64,000 nt of DNA from Acarospora socialis (GCA_025617375.2 JAMYGW020000004.1:1550001-1614000); one strand, 5' to 3'. Shown: positions 9,835 to 22,295, numbered from the stretch's first letter. Notes: a model not told the origin generated them from the letters alone. Translations and numbers: made by a program.

Positions 9835-12800
9835 ATGGACCCGTTGTCGGTCGCCTCCGCCATTGCTGGCCTTATCACACTGAGTGGGAAAGTGATAGAG
9901 CAGGGTTATAGTTTTCTTCGGACAGTGGATGGTGCGCCTCGCTCTTTACGCGCTCTTTTTTCTGAGACTGCAGCAATCAATACAGTTCTGGATCAAATAC
10001 AGGCCTTGGTGGCTGACTCGGCAACTTCCAACAATCATTCCGAAAGTTCATCAAATCCGGCCTTAGAAGGACTTGTGCGGCTCAATGCTATTAGTGACTG
10101 CGAAAACTTGCTAAAGAGCATCAATGGCGCCCTCACTAAGTACCACCAAGTGGACGGGGAGAAGGTCAAGAATGCAGGAAAAAGGGTCCTCTGGTCTTTC
10201 CAGGAGCGGGAGGTGAAGGAGATGTTGGCAAGGCTCAGTTCGCTACGAGAGATATTTACCACTGCTCTGTCTGTCGACACTGCGTAAGCTTGATTCATAG
10301 ATACTCCCACAGCTTTTCCACTCAATGACTGGTTCGGTCAACAGAGGTACCATACAACGAATTGAAAAGCGAGTAGGCGATATTGCAACAGACAATGAAG
10401 GTTTGCATGGACTCGTCGCTTGGTGCGCTGCAGTGTTGCAACACTCATTAAATTGAACAGATGCAAAGCGTCGTCGGATCCTCCTAGATCAGAAGGTTGA
10501 CGATATCCGGGACAGCCATTCGAGAGCCCGGAAGGAGGCCGACGAGAAGCATAGAGGTACGGCTCTGTGAGACTCCATTCTTAGTGCCGCTGACAATAGT
10601 ACAAAGCGAAGCGACGTGAGAAAATCCTACAGTGGCTGTCTCCAGGAAATTTCGACTCGAACAGGCAGCGTGATATTCGACAGAAGAGGGCTGTAGGCAG
10701 CGGAGCATGGTTCTTTTCAACCCAAGAGTGGAATCAATGGATTTCAAGGGAAAGCAAGCTATTCTGGTGCCGAGGCAATGGTAGGTACATGGGCTCATTA
10801 TAACTCAATCGGGGCTAACTTGTTTTACAACCTCAGCCGGAACTGGGAAGACTGTACTCATGTGATTTGTTCTTGTTTCTTACGGACCTCTGAGCGTTGG
10901 ATTGATTGAACAGCCCAGTAACATTTCGCGAGTGCTATAGGTCTACAATCCGAGACTATCTGGAAGAGAATCGCTCTATTAGCGGTGCCGGAATCGCACA
11001 TATATACTTCGATTACAACGACATAGAGAATCAAACCCTTCAAAGGGTTCTTGCCCGCATTCTGAAGCAGCTGGCGAGCCAACAAACTCAGCTGCATCAC
11101 CAGATTGAGACCCTCTATGAGAGTAGCTCGAAAGACCTGCCGAGCGCAGATGACCTACGGGCCAGCATTCTCATACTGGTCCACGAGTTTCAGCATGTCT
11201 ACATGCTATTTGACGCTCTAGATGAGTGCGTTGAAGGCACAGGCAATAAACACATCGGTGCTGCCCTCAATTACTTAGGACAACAGTCGGATTCCATACA
11301 GTTCTTGGTCACCAGCCGACCACATCTGGTCTCTCTTGGGCTATATTCCGGGTCTGTCATTAGATTCGAACTTTCCGCAGATGCTGGCGATATTGCGCTG
11401 CTCGTGAGGACCAGACTTAAGGAAGACAAGAATATGAGCCCCGAGTTTGTGGGAGAGGTTCTGGGAAGGTTGTCCACAGCCGCTCAAGGAATGTAAGCGC
11501 CTACAACTTTTAAAATTAGCCTATGATACAGTATTGAGCCTTGCTGACGGAAAATAAGGATGTTATTCGTGTCTTTCCAGTTAGATTACATCATGAAACA
11601 GCCAAACAACCGGAAGAAACGGGAGGCGTTGAAGACCATTCCCACGGACTTGAACAAGGTCTATGACAGAGCCATTGCCACAATCAATGATCAGAATGAT
11701 AGCTGTCGGGAGCTGGCCTTCCGAACTTTATCATGGGTCAAGTATGCTTTTAGACCTTTGAAGGTGAAAGAACTTCAAGAGGCCGTTGCCATTGAAGAGG
11801 GGGACACAAGACTAGACCAAGATGCAATAACAAGTGCTGATATCTTGGTAGAGGTATGTGCAGGGTTAGTCGTGATAGACCAGGCCAATGGCACATTTCG
11901 TTTATCACATTTCACTGTTGAGGAGTATCTCAGTGACATGTTCCAACACGATCTGAATTCAGAAAGACGAGTCGGAGAAGCTTTAGTCACTTACTTGTCG
12001 TTTGACTGGTTCGACAAAGACAGCCCAACCTGCCCGACTGAATTCGCACTTAAGGAGCGCTTAGAAAGGTACCACCTGCTGGAGTTCGCTGCCAAGAACT
12101 GGCCACTTTTTCTGAGCGGTTATCTATGTAACTGCGGAAACAGCTTGTGCGATGAGCTTCTAGAAAAAGTGGAACACCTGCTGGAGTCTGGGCCACGTGT
12201 GAAGGCTATGATTCAAGTGGTCCTAGGTGGAACAGAACATACTACGTATGGCTATTGCTTCAAACCCGACTCACCATTCAATCGGTTACATGCTGCCGCT
12301 ATTTGGGGACTAGGTGCCCTGATAGAAAGATATCTTGATGGGAACGAAACCAATTTGAATGATCTTGACGACCGCGGTCGAACCCCCTTGTCCTGGGCAG
12401 CAGAATATGGATGGGACAAAGTTGTCAAGCTGTTCATTTCCATGGAGGACGTGGAAGTCGATGCAGTCGACCAAGCCGGCCGCTCGGCCCTGTGGTGGGC
12501 TGCAAGGAGAAATCAGGTGCAGTGCCTGCGCCTATTAGAGAAGGCAAACCATGACTTGAGAGACCTCAACCAAAGAACCCCGTTGCTGCGAGCGGCTATG
12601 AAGGGTGCTGAAGATTGCATAGAAGCGCTCCTTGAGTGGCCAGACGTGGATCCCACTTCGGTGGACAGACAAGGTCGGACCCCGCTTTGGTGGGCATGCA
12701 GAAACGGGAGGACCGAAGCTGTCAGACTTTTACTCTGTTCAAACCGCGTGGCTCCGGATGTGGAAGATGAATTTGGCCAGACGCCACTCATGCGGGCCTG

Positions 12801-13128
12801 CATAAGAGGTATAGAGTCCATTGTGAAGATGCTGCTGGAGAGGGGTGTAAATATCAACCACCGAGATGGCCAGGGAATGACCGCTCTAAGCTGGGTTGCA
12901 CGGGCCGCTTGGAGTGGAAGCGGCCATGAGATGGTGGCGGTCATGCTGTTAGAGTTGGATGGCATCGATGTTACTTCAGCAGACAGCAATGGCCGCACTG
13001 CGCTCATGTGGGCTGAGAAGAAAGGTAACGAAGAAATCGCGCGGCTGATAAGGCCACGAATGTCAACCATTGTTGTCGTACAAACATTTCAGGCCAACCA
13101 GAGCACCGAGGGAAGCGAAGGATCTTAG
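9835..13128 (+). CDS. NLR-like STAND protein: fungal N-terminal domain, NACHT, ankyrin repeats
   Basis: Seven exons: 9835-10283, 10345-10400, 10461-10556, 10607-10780, 10837-10861, 10914-11492, 11559-13128. They give 982 residues. The N-terminus (MDPLSVASAIAGLITLSGKV) is the helical domain common on fungal STAND proteins; a charged coiled-coil follows. The 25-nt exon carries the P-loop AGTGKT (about residues 259-264). Walker B is YMLFDALDE at about 363-371, and TSRPH fits the sensor region. A winged-helix-like part holds VKYAFRPLKVKELQEA. Residues about 700-968 hold seven ankyrin-type repeats (GRTPLSWAAEYG, GRTPLWWACRNG, GQTPLMRACIRG, GRTALMWAEKKG). Such proteins act as NTP-driven switches in non-self recognition and heterokaryon incompatibility; that role is inferred. 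The gene looks intact. Confidence 0.88.
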
Positions 13129-14130
13129 TTCCTGCCAAAACTCCTGAGCTCTGGACGTCGAACAGATCCTTTACTGCATCTTCGGATTCGACTGTTATCA
13201 ATTGATAGAGACTTGAGGAGGATATGCGATAGCTGCCCGGACAGGACCGTCGGTATAGATTACAATGAGATCGACTCGAATCTACCTGACGGCTAGGCTC
13301 AGTTGGACAACAAGTCCGTCTCTCCGCTGGCAACACTTCAAGTCCAACACATCATTGAGAGCTGTGCGGGACTACTCTTGAGATACCGCACCAACAATAA
13401 CTCCACTACACCCGAAAGCGCTTTCCCCGACGGAGGAAGCCAATTCTCCCGTCTCAATCAAAAATGCCGAAGCTGGGGGTCAGCGACTTATCTCGTATTA
13501 TCCGATCAGGCCATTCTACGCATGATATCCTCACCAAATCTCAGCAATATTAACCTGTTCGATGAAACTGAAAACATTATAATCTACATATTGCGCTCTC
13601 TATCACACCAGGTGTGAATAGTCTATTATATATTATGCTACAGGGCAAAAGTTCATTGGCTATTGCATTTGATATACCAGTCAGGTTTTATAGTCATAGA
13701 TGACATGAATCTAGAATGAACCTAGGCCTGGATCCCATATGTGCCCTAGGCGTGGGTTTGGCCATGTATCAAGATCTGAATTAGGCCTGAATCAAGGTGC
13801 AAATAGGGTATTGAGACCTGGAGATAGGCACAAACGTGGGTGCTCATTTGTGGGCTGTAGCAGGAGTCTGTCTACTGAAGTCCACTCCTGGTGGTTGTTA
13901 TGCGTCTGCAGGAACCAGTCCAATTTAAATCGAGGTAAGCTTAACGAAAGAGGTGGTTGGAAGTTGATACGCTAAGGTAGTGACGCGCAGGAATTAGTCA
14001 TCCTGCATTGCATTCACACCGCACTTTCTGATAAAAGTTTCTCAACCACGACGATTAGAGTGTTCTAGGTAATGCTGGCCATCTTGACGGTGACAACATG
14101 CCAGTCTCATGACAACGTCTCGCCGTCATC
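13129..14130. other. Intergenic region with short degenerate AGGCCTGRAT-like repeats
   Basis: No gene is called; the open frame at 13,303-13,617 has no family features. Around 13,715-13,860 words such as CTAGGCCTGGAT, TTAGGCCTGAAT, CTAGGCGTGGGT and CACAAACGTGGGTG recur, like a decayed minisatellite. The last part should be the RRN3 promoter. Confidence 0.4.
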
Positions 14131-16209
14131 ATGGTCTCTATCACGCCTTCTGCGCTTGGGACAATAAGCATTACACCTTTACCAGCCTCAAAATCGCTCT
14201 CCGGCCGCCCCACCTCGATTAGAAAACGCGATAGCACCCACTTGGACCTCGCAGATGATGCTATACCGTCCAGTTCAGGCAAACGACCGAAAGTCAAATT
14301 TGACACCGATGTCGAAGTGCAGGTTATGGAAGAATGGGAGAAGGACCCGGGATTGATCCGAGAAGAAGTCCGCCGTGCGGTTGCCCTACACGCGCGTGGG
14401 GAAAATGCCGGCTATGATCGGGTCAAGGAGATTTTTACGATAGAGCCAACTTCTGAGGATGCGCCGAGCCCTACGACGATAAAGAACTATATGCTTGCGC
14501 TGCTGGGCAATGTCGCGTCATTGAACAAGTCATGTTCTGGTCTGGTGCATGCCGTGTTGGAAAGCCAGTGGCTTGGAAGAGATGAAGGCTACCTTGCACT
14601 TTATATCCGGTTTCTGGGCGCGCTGTCCTCTGCGCAGGGTGGTTTTGTAGGAACAGTGCTGAGAACGTTGGTTGAGAATTTCAACCATGGTACGCATTCT
14701 TACCACCTTCAATGTAGGACGGATCCTAACCGCCCCGCAGTGCCACTGTCAAGCGGCCAGTTACCAAACTATCCTTCACTGAACCGCACTCAACTCTACG
14801 CCCGTGTACATACTGCCTTGAAATATTTGCTCCAGCTTATACCGTCAGCAAGCGGATTGGTTTCGCCTATCCTCGCAGCAGCTTTCCCGCCCTCCACCGA
14901 TTCCACGAAAACACACGTCACTTACGTGCAAAACCTCCTAAAGATAATGGAGTATGCGCCAGAACTACGGTCAGATATTCTAGTCCTGGTCACTGAGAGG
15001 CTTGTCAAGATCGACATCCAAGTACAGGAAGACCTAGAGAACCTGGAAGAGGAGGTTGACGAAGGGCTAGTCGAAGACGTCTCCAAGCCCAGAACCCCAC
15101 ATGAGAGCTTAGATGATATAGATGGTGAAGAGGAAGAGGAAGATGACGAGTCAATCATCAGCGACGATGATCTAGATGAAGAGGCCCAACGCAAGAAAGA
15201 AGTCAAATCAAACTTTGAGAAGGTGGATTCCATTCTTGACATACTCTTCGCCTACTATCAACCTTTCTTCACGTCACGGAAGTTAGATGAGAAAGAGACT
15301 ACAATCGAACTACTGCTATCACACTTTGCCACCATAATCCTACCAACTTACCACTCTCGATATACTCAGTTCCTGCTCTTCCACTTTGCACAAACCACTC
15401 CGGCCTTGGTCGATCAATTCGCCGGCACTTGCGCCGCCACAGCGTTCGATAAATCCCAGCCAGCAATTATCAGACGGTCGGCTGCAGCTTACCTCGGGAG
15501 CTTCGTCGCACGAGGCAAACATGTCCCCTCTGAGATCGTCCAAGAAGTTTTCGACCATATCGGCGACCAACTCCATAGTCTCTTAGCCGAATACGAACCG
15601 ACCTGTCGAGGTCCCGACCTGCGACGATACGCAACCTTCTACGCTTCAGTGCAAACCCTTCTCTACATTTTCTGCTTTCGATGGCGGGATCTTACCGTGG
15701 ACTCCGACTCATACATCGATTCCGACGACGAGGACACTGCCGCCGCTTTCGAAGAAAAGCCGCCAACCTGGGCCGCCGGCGTCAAGGAAACCCTCCACCG
15801 AACCATACACTCACCCCTCAACCCGCTTAAAATCTGCTCGCCCGCCATCGTCGCCGAATTCGCCAACATCGCGCACCGCCACGGCCTCATGTACGTCTAC
15901 TCGCGCATCGAGACCAACAAGCGACTGCGTCTCTCGCATTTCACGGCGTCGTCGTCCGATCGCACCCTCAGCCGTGAGACGGCTCTGAGCGCCAAGAACG
16001 ATGAGAGCTACTATCAGCTCGATGCCTACTTTCCTTTCGACCCTTATCAACTTCCCCGAAGCAAGAAGTGGATCGAGGGCGATTATGTGGAGTGGGAAGG
16101 CACTCCGGAAGAGGAGGGGAACGGTAATGTCAGCGATTCGGACTCGGAAGAGGATGCGGAGAGCGATATTGAGGAGGATCAAGGTACTGGTACAGGGGAA
16201 AGTGACTGA
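14131..16209 (+). CDS. RRN3: RNA polymerase I-specific transcription initiation factor RRN3
   Basis: The frame is open throughout (692 codons), but 14,690-14,740 looks like a 51-nt intron that is open in frame: donor GTACGC, branch CCTAAC, acceptor CGCAG. Removing it turns the region into ENFNHVPLSSGQLPNYPSL, as expected for the family, and gives about 675 residues. Diagnostic segments are TALKYLLQLIPSASG, DSILDILFAYYQPFF, RRSAAAYLGSFVARGKHVPS and RYATFYASVQTLLYIFCFRW, all from the HEAT-like RRN3 fold. An acidic insert lies near residues 315-350 and an acidic tail ends the protein. RRN3 bridges RNA polymerase I to the core factor at the rDNA promoter in the nucleolus. Regulation by phosphorylation is known in the family and not visible here. 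Confidence 0.93.
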   Translation: MVSITPSALGTISITPLPASKSLSGRPTSIRKRDSTHLDLADDAIPSSSGKRPKVKFDTDVEVQVMEEWEKDPGLIREEVRRAVALHARGENAGYDRVKEIFTIEPTSEDAPSPTTIKNYMLALLGNVASLNKSCSGLVHAVLESQWLGRDEGYLALYIRFLGALSSAQGGFVGTVLRTLVENFNHGTHSYHLQCRTDPNRPAVPLSSGQLPNYPSLNRTQLYARVHTALKYLLQLIPSASGLVSPILAAAFPPSTDSTKTHVTYVQNLLKIMEYAPELRSDILVLVTERLVKIDIQVQEDLENLEEEVDEGLVEDVSKPRTPHESLDDIDGEEEEEDDESIISDDDLDEEAQRKKEVKSNFEKVDSILDILFAYYQPFFTSRKLDEKETTIELLLSHFATIILPTYHSRYTQFLLFHFAQTTPALVDQFAGTCAATAFDKSQPAIIRRSAAAYLGSFVARGKHVPSEIVQEVFDHIGDQLHSLLAEYEPTCRGPDLRRYATFYASVQTLLYIFCFRWRDLTVDSDSYIDSDDEDTAAAFEEKPPTWAAGVKETLHRTIHSPLNPLKICSPAIVAEFANIAHRHGLMYVYSRIETNKRLRLSHFTASSSDRTLSRETALSAKNDESYYQLDAYFPFDPYQLPRSKKWIEGDYVEWEGTPEEEGNGNVSDSDSEEDAESDIEEDQGTGTGESD

Positions 16210-16760
16210 AATGTTCCGCCGTCGCCGTCTTTGGGCGTGATGAAATCGCATTGTACGCGTCATAGCCTTTGCTTGTGAGCGTGGGCGCTGTGCGGGTTGC
16301 ATAGGATAGGACACGGGGAGCGGGATGGAAAAGTATCGATCAGTCACTCGCTCGAGCATTTAGAGTAGCGGGCGTGAGTGCCCCTTAAGAGTTCATGTAG
16401 AAATAATCGAAATATGTGCAGTAATTGTCTCAAGAGTAGCCAGTCATATTATCTTCCTGGTGATGTTCAATTCAGTTCACTTCCATTCACAACTGTCATT
16501 AACTACACTAAACTAAACTGGCGCACAGAGGGTGCCCCAACGCTGTTCTTCCCTCGCACAACACACGAAGCACCGAGCACAGGACGCCACACGCAATAGT
16601 ACAACGCCGATTCCTCGAGGGCATCACTCCTCGGGAACGGCCAACACATACCCACGCCGAAAACACCAGCGCCCCCCTCTCCCACCTCCACTCTCCCCTT
16701 CTCCACCACCGCCCCTCTGGCCCTCCCCCCAGAACCCCCACAGCCACACCCACCAACGAC
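16210..16760. other. Convergent intergenic region, C-rich near 16.7 kb
   Basis: Spacer between the 3' ends of RRN3 (+) and the Ste20-type kinase (-). The part near 16,660-16,760 is strongly strand-asymmetric (C- and A-rich on the plus strand), continuing into the kinase 3' end. No gene is seen. Confidence 0.45.
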
Positions 16761-19700
16761 CTACTCGTCGTTCTCATCCTCCCCCTCCCCCCCTTCCCCC
16801 TCCTCCTCCACCGCCTCCCCCTCCCCCGCCAACGCCTGCCCCAGCACGGCGAGGCCCTTCTTCCAGTCCGTGACGAGGCGGCGCAGCTCGGCCTCGACCA
16901 CCTCCGGCGGGGCGCCCTCCGCCATCGCCTCCGCCGAAGGTGGGATCGGCTCCGGGAAGTCGACGACTACACGCCGACCCCGGCCCCGACCACCGCGTCG
17001 CCCGCCACGGACTCCCCCAGTCCCTCCCGCTCCCGCTCCCCCACGCCGCACGCCCCCCACGCGAGCCGCCGCCGCCGCCGCCGCCACCCCACGTCCCCGA
17101 CGCCCGACGCCACGGCTCCCCTCCCCGTCGTCCTCCGCGCCGCCGCCGCCGAGAGTTTGCAGCCCCCGGTTAAGGGGGTGCTCCTCGTCGTCGAAGCGGA
17201 CGGGGAGGCCGAAGGGGTAGGGTCCCGGGCGGTCGGCGGGCGCCGGGTTCTTGTCTGGGTCGTACTTGTCCCAGACGGCCTGGTTCTTGGCGAAGGCCGG
17301 CATTGTCATGACGTGGGAGGCGGCGAACTTGGCGTGGCCGGCCTCGTCGAGCGAAGTTTGGAGGCTCGTCATCGCATGAGCCTTGGCCCGCCGCAGCTCG
17401 CGGCGGCGGGCGACCCGCTCCATCGGGTCGGCGAGCCCCTCTACCTCGTCGAGGTAGGCGTTGATATGGGCGTCGTCGGCCGCCTTGTCGACGGCGAAAT
17501 CGAACTTGAACGGGTCGTAGTCCGCGTCGGAGGTGGCGGAGTTGGCGGTGGAGGGGCGTGGGAGGTCGTCGTAGTGTGGTGCTCCGTTGTCGTGCTTGGC
17601 TGCGGAGTGAGGGTCGTCGACGTGGCTTGTGGCAGTGAATGGGCTAATGTTGTCGGCGATGGTGAGCCTCTCGAGATTGCTGGTGCCTGCCAGGGTAGCG
17701 AGATCGCCAACAGGAGCTGTTGCTGTTTGCTTGAGAGTAGGACGAGAAAGGTTCGCAGCGTCGGTAGTAGGCTCGGGCATCATGGTCGGGAACTTCCAGT
17801 CTTGAGTTGCACGACGGTTGTGTTTGTCTTCGGTTTCGCGTTCGGATGAAAAGGTAGGGAACTTCCAGTCCTTGGTGGCTCGACGCTCAGTCTTGTCATC
17901 GGCATCGGTTTGGTACGCGGTGCTAAGTGTCCAGTCCTGAGTATGGCGACGCTCGGTTTCGTTATCAGAGGTAGCGTAAGTATCACTTGAGCTAGGAAAT
18001 TTCCAGTCTTTGATTTCCTGACCTGTTTCGGTGAGTCCGCCGTATGGCATGCCTGCGTGTTCATCTTCTTCCTCGTAGTCCTTGAATAAACGGTTGCGAC
18101 GACTAGCTTTGATGGTGGGAACGTTGCCAAGGTCGATGTTTGGAGTAGTTTCGTAAAGGGAAGGATCAAACTCGCCGAGATCGATTTGAGTGTAGCGTGC
18201 AGAAGAGCGGTCGGTGTCGCTGCGAAGTGGGAGATCAGAAAGGGAGCGATCAAGTGTCGGCTGTCTCGCCTTCGCTTCGATGAAGTCGTCTTTGACAATA
18301 TACTCGTAAGGAGCTTTATTCTCGTCGAAAAGGCCTTGCATGGCTTTCTCACCACGCTTGATACGTTCCTCGTTGTCAGCTTTCTCCTCAGGAGACATGG
18401 TCTTAGCTGGTTGATTGGTGTCGGACATGCTGATCGAAGCTGAAGTCTGCTTTTGTGGAGTCGAAAAAGGATCGTAAGGAGGAGATGAAAGATACTCAGA
18501 GTTGTCTTGAACGGTGTAAGAAGCAAGTGTAGACTCAGAAGTAGCGGTGGAAGCGGAAGTGGAAGTAAGATTTGTTGTAACTTCGTTCTGATTGTGGGTT
18601 GTGGACGGAGCGAATTGTTGTTCGAAATTTGCTGTTGTGCTAAAGTTCCAGGAGTCGTTATTGCCTAGGGTTTCAGGAAACTCGGCCCCTGCTGCACCAC
18701 CCGCAACGAAGAGTGATTGACGTTGTCCTCCAGCTTGCTCCCACCGGTAATACGTCGTGATTAATTCTGTCAACGAGTTGGTTGGATACTTCTTTCCTGA
18801 GTTTAGGATGTAGGGTTGTTTTAGGACAGCTTCCATAGATGGGCGATCATTCGGACGCCCTTCCAACACGAAAGCCACTAGGTCACGTAAACCTTGCGAG
18901 AAATCTCCGCCTTCGAGTCTAGGTTCTTTACGAAGCTTCGCTCCAAGCGGACGACCTGGTTGAACACCCACGTTCGGCGGCATGCCAGTTGCGACTTCAT
19001 ACAGAGTACAGCCGTACGCCCACACGTCAATCTAAGGCGGTCAGTTCCACCTCTGGCATCTCAATCATAAACTCGAACATTGTGTCACTAACCTCAGTTC
19101 CATAGTTCACCCCTTCCGGTGGTGCTTGTTTGTGCATCTCGGGAGGCATCCAATAAGGGGTACCAATGATAGTGCTCCTCTTATCCGCCTTGGTCTGCAA
19201 CACGCCTGCTATCCCAAAGTCACATAGCTGGAGTCGACCGTCCTCAGAGATCAGCACGTTCGCCGCTATGTTACACGTCCAAGATCAGCCTTCTATCTCC
19301 TACTGCGTTGCAGAGCGATCCTGGCTCGGTTCTACGTGTCTTGTTCTTCCCTTTGCTCACCTTTCACATCTCTATGGATTATGTCCGCTTCATGGACCGC
19401 TTTCAGAGCTTCTGCAAGTTCCCGAGCAATTGGTACGATGTACTTCTCCTCAAGCTTGTCTCCTGTTGCACGCATCTGTACAGTGTCAGTTGGCACTGGT
19501 CTCATTCATTATCAGAAGGCATCTGCATGCTGGTACTTGATATGGGCCTAGAACATCACAAGATGCAGAGCGAGAGTTTAGGCTAACTATTACAGCAGAG
19601 GTACTATACAAGAGGCTTCTTAAAGAAGCTTGGAACGCCTCAACATGTAAAAAGAGGTGATGGTCTGAGGCACCCCAGGAAGTGACGGAGAAATCTCAAA

Positions 19701-20924
19701 AGCAGGCAACGCGGCCTGGTGCAGAACAGCAGTCCGAAGGCTTGAGAAGAAATCAGCGGCTTGTTGCAGGAGAAGAGCATGTAAATGCAAGAAATTCCAT
19801 CGATTCTTGGAGCAAAATCTGAGAATCAGAAATCTACTTACCAAAGTACGGACACTACCACCCGGACAATATTCGGAGACAATCCAGAGCTGGCTGTGGA
19901 TAGAGAAAGCATCATAGATGACGTTGACATTCTTGGCTCGGCTCTCTTTGAGTTGTTGCAACACCTTGATCTCATGGATGAAGTCTTTGAGGTTCTCGTC
20001 TTTCTCGCGGGCGTTGACACGGTAATCGGTGGAATCGACGTCGACGACTTTGAGTGCTACGATCTCCTTGGTCTCGGTATGTCGACTGGGAGAACAGAAT
20101 GTCAGCTTGTGGTTTCAACCGGGCATGAAGAGTAGGCGGAGTATGTGCTAAGATTAGAAGAGGTGATCAGAGTAGGGATGAAGCTCAAGACAACCGCCAT
20201 GTCCATTTAGGAAGTTCAAGGGCGAAGCTGAAGAATGAGAGAGGGAAGATGCTTATCTAGGGGTGTGACACGTGGAAAGATGATGAAGTAGAGGCGAGAG
20301 GCAGAGATGACAAGCTCACGACCGTACAAGATGTCTCGAAATGAGATGGGAGATGTATAACACGTACCTCTTGAAGACTCTACCGTACGCTCCCTTACCG
20401 ATAAGCTCCAAGAACTCGTACTTCGGAATCTCGAGGCCGTTTCTCTTGAGCTTCTCGTGAACTGCCGTCTCTTGCTGCTTGGCAATCTTGACGGCTTCGG
20501 CCTTCTGCTTGGTCTTCCGAGAGCTGTCCATAGCGGAGGAAGGGTCAAGAAAGCTAGGGTTGCTGCCAGACTCTGACATGGTGCCAGAATCTGCGAGATC
20601 GAGACCTTCTTGTTTACGTTCCGATTCAGGTTCCGGCTCAGGTTCAGGTTCAGGTTCAGGCTCCGGCTCCGGCTCCGGCTCAGGTTCTGGTGCAGAGTCA
20701 GGTCCAGGTCCACTAAATCGTTGGAACCGATCTTCAGTAAAATCATCGTCCGTGATGAGATGCAGCTCTATAGGAGACGACAACTGAGCGTCAGGGGTGA
20801 CAGGGGTGTTAGGTGGGTTGCCATGAGGTTCAAGGCGAAGACTGAGGCCATACTCGCTCAGTGACCTGATGATCTCCTCAGGAGAGCCACGTTGACGCGA
20901 CCCGTTGAGCGGATAATAGCTCAT
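16761..20924 (-). CDS. Ste20/germinal-centre-type protein kinase with long C-terminal region
   Basis: Exons from the 5' end: 20368-20924, 19842-20085, 19361-19475, 19093-19265, 16761-19031, giving 1,119 residues. The start is the ATG at 20,924 (MSYYPLNGSRQRGSP). An N-terminal disordered part contains a Glu-Pro repeat. The kinase domain spans roughly residues 165-440: GKGAYGRVF, VALKVVDVDS, EYCPGGSVRTL, HRDVKAANVL, CDFGIAGV, GTPYWMPPE and IDVWAYGCTLYE, which is the GCK signature. The C-terminal 650 residues include four copies of a DWKFP-type motif (about 705-780), a Gly/Arg-rich segment and an acidic end. The family acts in septation, polarity and hyphal growth; it could be the MST-1/Sid1-type kinase, but I cannot decide which. 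Two introns are long (366 and 282 bp); the exon junctions keep frame. Confidence 0.87.
20626..20692. repeat. Hexanucleotide microsatellite coding for Glu-Pro repeats
   Basis: About ten copies of a six-base unit (GGTTCA/GGCTCC variants on the plus strand) lie inside exon 1 of the Ste20-type kinase. They encode an alternating Glu-Pro tract of about 20 residues. Length is likely to vary between strains; this is an inference from repeat structure. Confidence 0.85.
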
Positions 20925-22295
20925 GTTGACGAAGTGCAGTGTTGAAACGAAAGAAAACGTGGAAGAAGTGGTTGGGGTTGAGGTAGAAGTTGAGGTTTGA
21001 AAGTGGAAAAGGCGTGTCACTTACGGGGCGTTCAAAGATTTGTGGGATCTCGCGTTAGGGTAGCTTGTTGCGTATCACGCTCTTGTTGCTGAAGAGCTGC
21101 GTTGCCTAGCCCTCCCTCATGATTCTTCGCCCCCTACCCAACCCACTTCCACAACCGCAACGACAACGCTCTCCTCACGAAAGCACTCTCATCCGGCTGT
21201 TCTCTATATCTGCGTCTTCCTTTGCTCTTGCTTTGAAAAATTCTATTGCACGTCTTCCTCGAGAAGTTTTAAGACATCAAGGTCACGGAGTTCGAGTGCG
21301 TCTACAATCATCAATTGACAGGATCGACGCATTAAAGCTTGAAACTAGCTGAAAGCTTGGACCTTTGGCTGCAGAAGCGACGGCTATCACTACCTTGCCA
21401 ATCTTAGCTGCCGTATGGCGTAACGTTACCGGCCCGCGATATTCGGGGTGTCAAAGTGGGATAGACGCCAGCAACCGCCACAACCGCCGGGTCTACAGCA
21501 GCGACAGGGCTGACCGTTACCTCGGAAGACGGCAGGTGGCAGGGGAATCAGGCTATATAAGGGAAGAAGGCAGGTACACGGTGATAGTGGGAGTTAGGCA
21601 CCGGTACCACCTAGAGAATTTGTGGAGTGCTGTGCGCCTCTCGGTTAAGCGAAGAAGATCCACCGCCGACGCCACAAGGAACAACAACATCGTATACAGT
21701 TCAGGCTCTACCACTAAATCCCTCTAGATTTGGTCACCATCTTACAACGCTCCACGCAGCAAGGAGATATAGAAGACATGAACCCGACAGAGAATGTCGC
21801 TGCCCTTAAAGCAGAGCCTAAGTGGGGTGGGCAGTAAGCGAAAAGTCCCCAAAGAGGGAAACTGTCTGCATATGACAGGTACGAGTACCTTGCGATACAG
21901 GTCTTGTTATGCCCATCTTCAACCCCCTGTTGAAATCTTACAGGGTACTTTCCTGTCTTTGATTCGACGCCAACTTACAATCAAGCACCTAGTATAGTGG
22001 AGCTGAAACGTTATAAATACTGTTGGGTTCATGTTGACAGGGCACGTGCATGCACAGACAGGCAAGGGAGCCTCGTGATTGTTTTGCTTTGACGTCAGCG
22101 ACTCTGTAAATATCCTGCAATACCAGCCCTTTGTCCAGAGACCTACAAATACTTCTGCAACCTCCAATAAGTTATACAAACAAAGTCTCTCAAAGAGTCT
22201 GCATACAACATTCGCATTATCATCTCACTCCGAGCCAACCGAGTAAGCTCACTCTGCTGGCAGGGACAGCTACAAACTCATCCCAGCTTAGCATC
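20925..22295. other. Divergent intergenic region
   Basis: A 1.37-kb spacer separates the kinase start (-) from the small Gly-rich gene (+). Open frames at 21,119-21,809 lack family features. A TATAAATA-like word at about 22,010 lies some 285 bp upstream of the Gly-rich gene. No other feature is supported. Confidence 0.45.

Noticed and set aside
12513-13070. Minus-strand frame of 185 codons across the ankyrin repeats
   Set aside because: Antisense shadow; the plus strand has clear ankyrin signatures.
13303-13617. Possible small gene downstream of the NLR gene
   Set aside because: No domain, no codon or splice support, and it starts within a likely 3' UTR.
17157-17849. Plus-strand frame of 230 codons
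   Set aside because: Antisense to the C-terminal exon of the Ste20-type kinase and compositionally biased.
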